Shown in pieces: positions 31,989 through 40,463 of a stretch of 64,000 nucleotides of DNA. This DNA comes from Symsagittifera roscoffensis. Lineage: Eukaryota; Xenacoelomorpha; Acoela; Convolutidae. The stretch spans positions 100,613,209-100,677,208 of the forward strand of contig NC_087062.1 of assembly GCF_963678635.1 (NCBI RefSeq), given 5' to 3'. The notes beneath the pieces are model-generated. The model was not told the DNA's origin. It ran no database searches and saw only the letters and a program-made list of their open reading frames with translations. Position 1 is the first letter of the stretch. The number at the start of each line of letters is the position of its first letter. Made by a program: the position numbers and the translations under genes.

Positions 31989-34900
31989 ATGCAACAGTTG
32001 AAGAACCGATATGATGATGTCAACAGCCAATTAGGGAGCCTGGAAAGGAGAATGGACACAATGAGCAAGAGTCAAGCCGAGAGTTCGTGTTCGATACAGG
32101 CGAAGTTGGATGCAATCTTGAGAGGTTCTACTCCACAAGAAAGACCGGCAGCGGATCGTACGCAAGGCACCAGAGTCGACTTTGTAGAACCACAAAGGAA
32201 CAAACGGCAATCGACACCGTTGCCCTTAACCAGGGATGCGATAAGCATAGCACCAACAGCTGCGAAAACAATAATGAAGAATGGAACGTTGAATACAACG
32301 ACTGCTCCGGGAGATTCAACAGCTAACAGCAACACAGGACCGGATGCTATGACATGGGCCAGCACTTGGGAGATGATGAACAGGACTCTAGAGGCCTTCG
32401 CCACGAGGAACACTGACTCGAGCGACAGGAGAGAGGGAAAATCAAGAAAGACATTCAAGAAGCCAAAAGAATTCAAAGACGACTCCGATGGATGCATTGA
32501 CACTTGGGTGGAAGTGATGAGATTACATCTAGAACAAGATAACTTGATTGACGAAAGACAAGCATGTACAGCCATACTGAGCAACTTGGAAGGAACGGCA
32601 TTAAAATGCGTGGTCGCAAAGAAGGAGGAAGAACGCGACACCGCGGACAAGATCTTCGAGATATTGCTGAATCGATTCGGGTCAGGCATGAAGGGTCACC
32701 AAGCGATGATGCGATTTGAAAAGAGAAGGCAGAGGGACGACGAGTCAATAGATCGGTTCCTAGATGACCTCGAGAGCTTGAGAAGGAGGAGTGACCCAGA
32801 GGAGTCGACAAATAGACGGAACTTTAGCATTGCCTCGAAGTTCATCGATGGGGTGAAAAGTGATGACTTAAGGACAATGTTAGCAACATACTACACATTG
32901 TCGAAGGACAGCGCACCCACTCCAGAAGAAATGAGACAGAAATCAAGAGAATACATGCTGATGAAACCTAAGAAGTACTCATATTCCGAAAACAGGAACA
33001 CGCAAGGGGGAAGCCAACCCCAGAGGTCATCATGGTACAAACCTAGAGATGATATGGACAAGCGCAGATCATGCGCGAACTGCGGGTCAGCGGATCATCA
33101 TGTGGCTGACTGCACAACGTACAAACAAGGCATGAAGAGCCTAGGTTATGCACCGGATGAAGAGGATATGAGCCAGATGGAGGAACACGAGTACTATAAT
33201 GGCTTAATCATCAAGATAGGCGCCAGATGCTTCTTCTGTAACCAGGAGGGGCACTTCAGAATGGATTGTCCCTTGTTCTGGGAAGCGGTCAAGGACCAGA
33301 ATCACCCCAAACATAAGTTGGCATTAGCGGCGGTGCAGAATCAGCGGAACAGGCAAAACGAGTTTGAATCTAGGAACTTGGGGGCACCAAACACCGAATT
33401 GCCGACGAAGACAGTGAAAGCTGTTACACATGTTAGCGGTGCGTTAGAGTCCGCGGCCGGAAGCTCTCTAGAGATAAATTATGAGAAAGCGGCGACGGAA
33501 GCAATTGCCAAAGTGAAACAAGATCTGGCTGCGAAAGAAATAGAGCAACGACTAAAGTTGGAGATCGAAAGACAGAATTTTAACGAAGCATTAACCGGAT
33601 CGAACTCAATACCAGAGGCTAGAACGGGCTCAATGAAGACCGGGAATTGTAACACCGTGAAAATGGTGACAGGTAAACCTTTTGGAATATCGAAAATCGG
33701 AGCAAGAATAATGTCGATAATCACAGTGGGCGGACACGAGGTAACCAGAAACTTGAGCGAGCCGAGCGACCAGACGATAATGCACATTGACGTGTATGCA
33801 GACTACTTGAGTGGAATAAGTCCACAAACGACTTCTAGAGCGCTCAGGGCACTACTCACGAGAGGGGGCAGCAAATCGGTACGTGTTGATAATAGGTACA
33901 CTGAAGCTTATGGTCCACACGAGGTCATGCTAAATATAGATGGAATCAACATCTATACCAAGACGATGATAACATGCGACGAAGACCTAATTGGACAAAT
34001 CTATGTAGGGAAAGAAGAATTGAAAGTAAGATCGATTGGACACTGTGCTATGCTCGAAGAAGATGCAATGCACATCGGGACGGAAGCAGACGTGACAGGG
34101 CACGTGCTAGACATAAATGGCAAAAAGACTCAGTTACGTGGATTACTCGACACGGGAGCAGTCTTGAGCGTCATACCAATCGAAACATGGGAAAAGATGG
34201 GCTTTGACAAAGGTGACTTGATAGACTCGAGAATACGGCTGTCAGCTGCAAACAAAGGGGCCCTTCGGGTGTTGGGCAGGACGCCGATAATAGCCCTCAA
34301 TTTGGGGGAACGTAACCTGTGGATGAGCTTCATCGTGGTAGAAAACCTAGATGAATCTGACCAATTCATTTTGGGCAGAGACTTCATCAGGAATTTCGAC
34401 GTAACGATTGATCTAAATAATGCAATGTTCAGGATACGGAACCCGGATAGGAGGTACGCAATCAAACCGGTAAATTTAATAATGGCGAATGAAAACAAAG
34501 CACCGGTATTCTTGAGTAGGAGAGTGAGGTTAAAAGCTAATGAAGCGGCAATCGTAAGCTTGAGGATGAAAAATTATAATGAACTAAGTGACAACAAGCA
34601 AGTGTGTATAGTTCCGAATCCCAATAGTCAAAGCGCTGCTGTTTTAGGAAGATCATTTTCGATAACGAAGAGCGGCCTCTGCGTCAGTGTCTTGTTGAAT
34701 ACCCTTGATATACCGATCACGATGCAGAGAGGGAGGAAGCTGGGATATGCTTTACCAGTTAAACCTCGATACGAAACAATTGAAAACTCAAAACAAAATG
34801 AAGTTGTTGATTGTCCTAATCACAGGGACAAAATTTGTATCTTGAGACGATTGCAGAGAATAAAAGATTCTTCAAGTCTTATCAAATCACTTAAGTCAGA

Positions 34901-35384
34901 AACGGACGATGGGCTTTCGAGCTGTTCGAACTTTCCAGAGCGACCCACGCTAGATGAAATGCAAACTGATAAACCGGTTCTGCCGGAGATTGAACATTTA
35001 AGGGGCAAACTGAAAGATGAACAGCTCGAAGCTATCAAGGACGTACTAGAGCGGAACGAGGAGGTTTTTTCAAGGCATAAGGCGGATATCGGGTGTTGTA
35101 ATTTTGTTGAACATGAAATAGAACTTGAGGAAAACGCGGTGCCACACAGGGAGGGGGCGAGGCGAATGACCCCACACAAATCGGACGCGTGTAGAAAAGA
35201 AATCGAAACGTTACTAGAGTATGACATGATAGAACCATCCAAGTCACCGTGGGCGTGTGGAGTAGTGATGGCCAAAAAGAAAGGCGACCAGTTAAGGTTT
35301 TGTTGTGACTTTCGATACCTGAACTCCGTCACGGTGAAGGATGCCTATCCCATACCTAGAATTTTTTTACGACTCTTGATTTAG
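31989..35384 (+). CDS. gag-pol: Gag core, nucleocapsid, protease and start of RT
   Basis: 1,131 codons continuing the frame of 31182. Residues about 150-325 form the Gag core (KTFKKPKEFKDDSDGCIDTW to SREYM). Two CX2CX4HX4C zinc knuckles follow, CANCGSADHHVADC (362-375) and CFFCNQEGHFRMDC (414-427). A Lys/Glu-rich linker follows, then an aspartic protease with LLDTGAVLSVIP (active Asp721) and an ILGRDF flap-end strand about 75 residues later. RT starts around residue 1000 (HREGARRMTPHKS, SPWACGVVMAKKK, RFCCDFRYLN). Translation leaves the RT frame at about 35362 because of a 34-bp deletion relative to the outer copy and stops at 35384. RT made from this copy would be truncated. Confidence 0.9.
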   Translation: MQQLKNRYDDVNSQLGSLERRMDTMSKSQAESSCSIQAKLDAILRGSTPQERPAADRTQGTRVDFVEPQRNKRQSTPLPLTRDAISIAPTAAKTIMKNGTLNTTTAPGDSTANSNTGPDAMTWASTWEMMNRTLEAFATRNTDSSDRREGKSRKTFKKPKEFKDDSDGCIDTWVEVMRLHLEQDNLIDERQACTAILSNLEGTALKCVVAKKEEERDTADKIFEILLNRFGSGMKGHQAMMRFEKRRQRDDESIDRFLDDLESLRRRSDPEESTNRRNFSIASKFIDGVKSDDLRTMLATYYTLSKDSAPTPEEMRQKSREYMLMKPKKYSYSENRNTQGGSQPQRSSWYKPRDDMDKRRSCANCGSADHHVADCTTYKQGMKSLGYAPDEEDMSQMEEHEYYNGLIIKIGARCFFCNQEGHFRMDCPLFWEAVKDQNHPKHKLALAAVQNQRNRQNEFESRNLGAPNTELPTKTVKAVTHVSGALESAAGSSLEINYEKAATEAIAKVKQDLAAKEIEQRLKLEIERQNFNEALTGSNSIPEARTGSMKTGNCNTVKMVTGKPFGISKIGARIMSIITVGGHEVTRNLSEPSDQTIMHIDVYADYLSGISPQTTSRALRALLTRGGSKSVRVDNRYTEAYGPHEVMLNIDGINIYTKTMITCDEDLIGQIYVGKEELKVRSIGHCAMLEEDAMHIGTEADVTGHVLDINGKKTQLRGLLDTGAVLSVIPIETWEKMGFDKGDLIDSRIRLSAANKGALRVLGRTPIIALNLGERNLWMSFIVVENLDESDQFILGRDFIRNFDVTIDLNNAMFRIRNPDRRYAIKPVNLIMANENKAPVFLSRRVRLKANEAAIVSLRMKNYNELSDNKQVCIVPNPNSQSAAVLGRSFSITKSGLCVSVLLNTLDIPITMQRGRKLGYALPVKPRYETIENSKQNEVVDCPNHRDKICILRRLQRIKDSSSLIKSLKSETDDGLSSCSNFPERPTLDEMQTDKPVLPEIEHLRGKLKDEQLEAIKDVLERNEEVFSRHKADIGCCNFVEHEIELEENAVPHREGARRMTPHKSDACRKEIETLLEYDMIEPSKSPWACGVVMAKKKGDQLRFCCDFRYLNSVTVKDAYPIPRIFLRLLI

Positions 35385-35449
35385 GCTCGGCCTTTTGGCA
35401 GGTACCATTAAGGAAGCAAGACAGGGACAAGACAGGGTTCGCCTGCGAG

Positions 35450-38400
35450 TTGGGTCTGTTTCAATGGAAACGGATGCCGTTTGGACTCTGCAATGCAACA
35501 GCCACGTTTCAGCGGCTGATGGCACACGCGTTGATAGGCGTGACGAAGAAGTACGGCAACCTGGTAATGTGCTATGTGGACGACGTGGTAATAGCAACGC
35601 CAACACTAGAAGACCACATCGAGAGGCTTGACGAGGTGTTCGCGTGCATGAAAAGATCGGGGCTGAAGTGTAAACCATCAAAGTGCGAGATACTCAAGGA
35701 CTCGATTAAATACTTGGGCAGGATGGTAGATAAACACGGTATCAGACCTGACCTAGACGCCGTGGAAGCAGTCCTAACCTGGAAATCACCGAAGACGGAG
35801 CACCAGCTGATGAGCTTCCTGGGTTTCGCCAACTATTATAGAGAATTCATCAAGGGCTATGCGGACAAGGTATACCCGATGCAACAATTAATGAGACACA
35901 AGGGCAAGAAGTTCACGTGGAACAACGCGGCAGAAGAGTCATTCCAGAGAATAAAGAAAGAGCTGTGTGAGGCACCAGTACTGGGTATGCCGACTGAGAA
36001 GGGGATGTACGTGCTAGACACGGATGCGTCAGTAGTCGCTATTTCTGGGATTCTCCATCAAGAACAAGAATGGAATGGGAAGACAGTCTTGAGACCAATA
36101 GCATACGGGAGCAAGGTCCTAAGTGACACAGAAATGAAGTACGGAGCACCGAAAGCAGAGATATTTGCGGTGGTCACCTTTGTCGAAAAATACAGAGCAT
36201 ACTTAGGCAGTGAGCCCTTCAAGCTGCGAGTCGACAACCGAGCACTAAGCTGGCTGAAAACGTACTCAATGGACCAGAGCTATATTGGGAGGTGGATAGT
36301 TCGCTTGGATGGATACAACATAATAATTGAGCACAGAACACGAGATAAACATCAAAATGCTGACAGCTTGAGTAAGAAGACGGAGTTCTACGAGAGGCAA
36401 GAACAAAGAGAGGCGGACAGACCTGAGATCAAAGACGGCTTCTCCTTCATGGACAAAGAAACGTACGACAGTCTTCCACTCACGAGATGGCTGGACAAAT
36501 CAGGCAAACCGATTGAAGATCATCCCGAATTGCCGAAAGAGCCTCTTGAAAAGACCATCTTGAAGAAAAGCAGAGGGATTCCGATAGGAATAATGCTCAA
36601 GTCCAAGATCGTGAGGGAAACACTTAAGGCAAAAGGTTATGATCTCATCCAGGTAGAGGAGGGAACGGTCCGAATAGATGAAGACTTAATGAGGTTGCTT
36701 GAGAAACTATCAGACGACAAGCCCGTGATCCAAGGGAAAGGTCAGGAGGCACAGGAACTAACCATACTTCGGAGAGAAGAAACAGTGAACAATACTGACG
36801 TCTCAAAAGGAAGCATCACTGATAGCAAGGAAGTTGTGCGATCACTAGTTGAAAAAATCCCCGAAAAAATTCTGGAACAGACAAAAGTCAGGGATAAGAA
36901 AGTAACATTCAGAGAAGAAGTTGAACACCTGGGACTAGATCAAGAGTCCGGGGAGTGGTCCAGATTCATGGAAGAAGACGAAACCGGAGAAGGGAAATTG
37001 TCCGGGGAGCGTGAAGAATGGGATGAAGACTCGGATGAGAGCAGCGAAGACCAAGACAGTCTATGCATGATACTGGCGGAAGAGAAGATAAGACAGCACG
37101 ACAGGGAATTACAGACGGATCCATCTTCAGGGACGTACAATCTGGAAATACAAGAGGTACGAGGTGGTGAAGAGCTCGAGAAAATAGCAGTTTCAAGAAA
37201 ACCACTAAGGGAAATATCGTGCAACTCAAACGTCAGAACGAATCTGGTACCAGAAGACGACATGAAAATCGTGAAAAGGATGATATGTGTGAAGCTGAGC
37301 AATGACATCCACAACCCTGGTGAAATGAATGGACAGCTCATGGCGCTAAAGGAGCACGTTAAGGCGAGATACAGGCTGTCTGACCTAATAAGGGCCCAGA
37401 AGAATAACAAAATGACAAGTAACCTCTCCAAATGGATCCATTCGGGAGTCAAGGAGAAGGGGGAACTTGAGGAAGACAGCTACAAGATCTTGAGCCAGTT
37501 CTACAAAGAAAAGAGAGATTTACTTTATCACACAGCTGAAGGGGTGGTAGCGTGCAAGAGAAGAGATGAGGAAAAAATATTACACAAACACAACCTCATC
37601 ATACTACCACAATTGTACCAAACGGAGGTGCTTTTCAGATCACACGACCAGATGGGCCACCAGGGGATAGATAAAGTACAACAAAGGATACTTCACAGGT
37701 TTGATTGGCCGGGAATGAGAAAAGCTTGCGAGAGATGGGTGAATGCCTGCCTAGCATGCCTTCAAGTAAAAGACCCAAGGAAGATGAAGTTTCCCCTCAA
37801 GTCTGTCGAGAGTTCGGAATTCAATGAAGTGGTGCAGATAGACCATCAGAAAATCTGCATGACGGAGTCGGGTTATAACCAAATACTAGTTATAATAGAT
37901 CACTTCACCAAGTTGGCGGAAGCGGTTCCGTGCCAGACAGCCTCGGCAGAGGAGACATGTGATCACCTGATAACGAATTGGATATCGCGGTATGGTTGTC
38001 CAATGACTTTCCAGTCGGACAACGGCAAGGCTTTTGTGGGGGACTTGACAAAAGAATTGATGAAGAGATCACACATTGCTCAAGCGCACTCGACGACCTA
38101 TCATCCACAGACCAATGGGTTGGTAGAGAGACAGAACAGGACACTGGTCAACATGCTCAGGGTGTACTGCTCGAGATACATGACGGACTGGGACAAATAC
38201 CTGCCACAGGTAGTAGGAGCCTATAATAGTACTCAGCACTCAACGACGGGTATCAGTCCTTTCATGATGTTGACAGGCAGGGAAAGGGCAATGCCTATAA
38301 CATTCTTCTACCCGGAGTACGAGGGGAAGAGGACGTCACCTCAAGCATACGTGAAGGAAGCGATCAAAAGACAACAAGAGCTAAACGAGCTATGTCGGAG

Positions 38401-39955
38401 AAACACGGCGCAAGCGCAAATGAGGCAACGCAAGAAATATGACGAAAAGATACTAAGAGCAAAGCCATACGAAGTGGGCCAATACGTGTGGGTCTTCCAA
38501 AATGTCATACCGCCCAAGGGAACAAAGAAACTACTCAAGAAATGGAGAGGACCGTTCATGATTACGGAAGTACATCAACAAGGACGGTTCTATCGCTTGA
38601 GTACAGGGCGAGCAGCACATTACGAAAATCTGAAGCCTCATGTCCCGTCCCCGGAGGACTGGTGCCTACCAAAAGACATGGAAGGTCTTGAGTACCTGGT
38701 GGTGGAACCAGCGTGCGAGGTGAATGAGAAAGGCACTAGAGAGAAAAATGATGGTAATGAGAACTTGAGTTTGGACGACAACGAAAAGATAGAAGTGGAG
38801 TCGGATGCAGGTTCATTTGTAGAAGAAGACTGGAACGACCCAGAGCAAAACGAGGTACCGAAGTGGATGGAGCCGGATCGACCAACACCACCGGAAACCA
38901 GGACTGGCAATCGTAAACGAACAGGTATGAGGTACAATAGGTACGGGGATGACTTCTTGATCGATAAGATACAGCCAGACAAGTTGGGCGATGAACTACT
39001 AAGCGCAGGCGAACTGGAAGCCGAAGAGGAATGGCAGGTCATTGACGATGGTGGACATTATCCGCAGGATGATTACTCGACGCCAGAATTGGAGACGGAT
39101 CTCGAGCAGAGTGAAATAGAAAGGAGGGAGAACACGAACTTGAGGATTCTAGAGTGTATGCGTGATGTCAAAGACGAGAGCCGCGAAGGACAAAGCATTC
39201 AGCAAATCGATGTATCAGCAGCAAATTACATGAAGACAGAGGACCCTCTTTTCGGATGGACAGCAACAGACAGGCCACTGGACATCCCCAAGGACAATTC
39301 AGACCCGACTACATCGACGGGGACGTCGATAAATATTTTTGTCCGGGGAGTGGGGGTAGGACTTACCCACACCGAAAATTTGATGATAAAGAAGCTCAAG
39401 GAAGTGAGGGAAACAAGCGGATTGGAACTGGAGGAAGAAGAACCAGAGCCTACCATAGGAAGGAATTTCAAAACGAAATTCGAAATACCCAATGAATACT
39501 CAGAGAACATCATGATAACGGATAGCGACTTCATCCTGTCAAACAGGACCAGCGCGATCTGCATCACGGCGGACATGAGTTTCAAATCAAGATTGGAGGC
39601 TGACTTCAAAAGAGAGTACCAGAACGTAGAGTTTCTGTTCAGACAGAGGCCAGGACTGGGAGGCATAGCAGCGCTTCCACCGTCAGTGGCACAAGTCCCG
39701 GGCAAATACCTCTGCTTCCTAGTAACGAGAGTCAACGACAGAAACACAATTGATCCCGAACACGTGATATTGGCACTGACAAGACTACGTGACTTCATGA
39801 TTGAAAGAGGAATAGTGGAGGTCTCGATGCCGGTGTACGACCCAAACAGGGGCAAACTGAGCTCGAGGGAATTGTACGCTATCCTACATGTGGTCTTTGC
39901 AGAAACAGAGATAATGGTGCATCTTCACAAGAAGTACTACTTGAGCATCGCCTGA
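35450..39955 (+). CDS. pol: RT remainder, RNase H, integrase and macro-like C-terminal extension
   Basis: The frame is open from the deletion point (about 35369); the first ATG is 35450. RT: LDLGSAFWQ lies just upstream, and the YVDD catalytic box is near residue 42. RNase H spans about 183-315 (VLDTDASVVAIS, HQNADSLS). Integrase: zinc domain HDQMGH with CLAC (about 730-770); core D (VVQID, about 797), D (FQSDNG, about 857) and E (LVERQ, 36 residues later), a perfect D,D35E; then an SH3-like C-terminal domain GQYVWVF with WRGPFMI (about 1010-1070). An acidic linker follows, and a segment at about 1355-1501 resembling a macro domain. In-frame with gag apart from the 34-bp deletion, so the family encodes one gag-pol polyprotein. 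Confidence 0.93.
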   Translation: MGLFQWKRMPFGLCNATATFQRLMAHALIGVTKKYGNLVMCYVDDVVIATPTLEDHIERLDEVFACMKRSGLKCKPSKCEILKDSIKYLGRMVDKHGIRPDLDAVEAVLTWKSPKTEHQLMSFLGFANYYREFIKGYADKVYPMQQLMRHKGKKFTWNNAAEESFQRIKKELCEAPVLGMPTEKGMYVLDTDASVVAISGILHQEQEWNGKTVLRPIAYGSKVLSDTEMKYGAPKAEIFAVVTFVEKYRAYLGSEPFKLRVDNRALSWLKTYSMDQSYIGRWIVRLDGYNIIIEHRTRDKHQNADSLSKKTEFYERQEQREADRPEIKDGFSFMDKETYDSLPLTRWLDKSGKPIEDHPELPKEPLEKTILKKSRGIPIGIMLKSKIVRETLKAKGYDLIQVEEGTVRIDEDLMRLLEKLSDDKPVIQGKGQEAQELTILRREETVNNTDVSKGSITDSKEVVRSLVEKIPEKILEQTKVRDKKVTFREEVEHLGLDQESGEWSRFMEEDETGEGKLSGEREEWDEDSDESSEDQDSLCMILAEEKIRQHDRELQTDPSSGTYNLEIQEVRGGEELEKIAVSRKPLREISCNSNVRTNLVPEDDMKIVKRMICVKLSNDIHNPGEMNGQLMALKEHVKARYRLSDLIRAQKNNKMTSNLSKWIHSGVKEKGELEEDSYKILSQFYKEKRDLLYHTAEGVVACKRRDEEKILHKHNLIILPQLYQTEVLFRSHDQMGHQGIDKVQQRILHRFDWPGMRKACERWVNACLACLQVKDPRKMKFPLKSVESSEFNEVVQIDHQKICMTESGYNQILVIIDHFTKLAEAVPCQTASAEETCDHLITNWISRYGCPMTFQSDNGKAFVGDLTKELMKRSHIAQAHSTTYHPQTNGLVERQNRTLVNMLRVYCSRYMTDWDKYLPQVVGAYNSTQHSTTGISPFMMLTGRERAMPITFFYPEYEGKRTSPQAYVKEAIKRQQELNELCRRNTAQAQMRQRKKYDEKILRAKPYEVGQYVWVFQNVIPPKGTKKLLKKWRGPFMITEVHQQGRFYRLSTGRAAHYENLKPHVPSPEDWCLPKDMEGLEYLVVEPACEVNEKGTREKNDGNENLSLDDNEKIEVESDAGSFVEEDWNDPEQNEVPKWMEPDRPTPPETRTGNRKRTGMRYNRYGDDFLIDKIQPDKLGDELLSAGELEAEEEWQVIDDGGHYPQDDYSTPELETDLEQSEIERRENTNLRILECMRDVKDESREGQSIQQIDVSAANYMKTEDPLFGWTATDRPLDIPKDNSDPTTSTGTSINIFVRGVGVGLTHTENLMIKKLKEVRETSGLELEEEEPEPTIGRNFKTKFEIPNEYSENIMITDSDFILSNRTSAICITADMSFKSRLEADFKREYQNVEFLFRQRPGLGGIAALPPSVAQVPGKYLCFLVTRVNDRNTIDPEHVILALTRLRDFMIERGIVEVSMPVYDPNRGKLSSRELYAILHVVFAETEIMVHLHKKYYLSIA
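39312..39390 (+). other. 79-bp block identical between the two element copies
   Basis: Identical base for base to 56824-56902, while the next 150 bases differ at about one in six or seven. It starts with a perfect hairpin: ATCGACG, a GGGA (GNRA-type) loop, CGTCGAT (39313-39330). It continues with the purine tract GTCCGGGGAGTGGGGGTAGG (39341-39360) and a second possible stem GTGGG/CCCAC. Identity at every synonymous site points to a cis-acting DNA or RNA signal overlapping the coding sequence. Confidence 0.85.
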
Positions 39956-40233
39956 GTCGGGTACATGGAGGTATCAGGTCGGGTGTGAGGGAGGAGTCTT
40001 GAGTTAGGTACTGGGGTGCGGCGCAGGTAAAGGGATCTTAAGATGTGATTGGCATGACAATTGAATTTTAAAAGAAAGAATTGATGGTGCTAAAACATAA
40101 AATGAATCTGCATGTTCTTAAGGGAAAATCCAATCGAATTGCTTTAAGTGATATGAGAATGATAAGTTTTTAACCATATGGGTAGAAGGGGGGTCTCTAG
40201 GTTAGGAACGTGACATGCTAAGTTTTAATGAGC

Positions 40234-40246
40234 TTTCTGTTTTCAG
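40234..40246 (+). promoter_or_regulatory. Candidate 3' splice site upstream of ORF3
   Basis: TTTCTGTTTTCAG at 40234-40246 has the pyrimidine tract plus CAG of an acceptor. The outer copy keeps TTTTACTTTCAG at the homologous place (57719-57730) although surrounding bases differ. A spliced subgenomic mRNA, as used for env in some retroelements, would explain how an ORF so far downstream is translated. Confidence 0.5.
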
Positions 40247-40376
40247 ATCGAGTTTGAAAAACAAAGTTGAAAATCCAACTACACTCAAGCGAGAAACAGA
40301 AAGAGAAAATCTTGATTGAACACGCGATAATCCGAATCTACAGCAAGTACTCGCAAGAGAACATTTCTAGAGAATA

Positions 40377-40432
40377 CTTGAGTTGGTAAGGTAATTCTTG
40401 AGTTGGTAAGGTAATTCTTGAGCTGGTTAACA
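40377..40432. repeat. 20-bp tandem repeat before ORF3
   Basis: Units CTTGAGTTGGTAAGGTAATT, two complete and one partial. At the same place the outer copy has three complete units and one partial of CTCAAGTTGGTACGGTAAYW type. The period is the same, but the CTTGAG hexamer is replaced throughout by its reverse complement. Confidence 0.9.
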
Positions 40433-40463
40433 TCTACCTACATACATCCCGAAGTTACAAAGA

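Larger units (their letters stand above)
39956..40463 (+). other. Spacer between pol and ORF3
   Basis: 508 bp without coding sequence. It contains a G-run and the phrase TAGGTTAGGAAC shared with the outer copy (57681-57692), an acceptor-like TTTCTGTTTTCAG|AT, and three 20-bp units with CTTGAG at 40377, 40397 and 40417. The ORF3 ATG follows 41 bp later. Confidence 0.75.

Noticed and set aside
32072-32689. Minus-strand frame of 205 codons and other antisense frames across gag, pol and ORF3
   Set aside because: They overlap strongly supported plus-strand coding sequence, lack family features, and their openness follows from the codon use of the sense strand.
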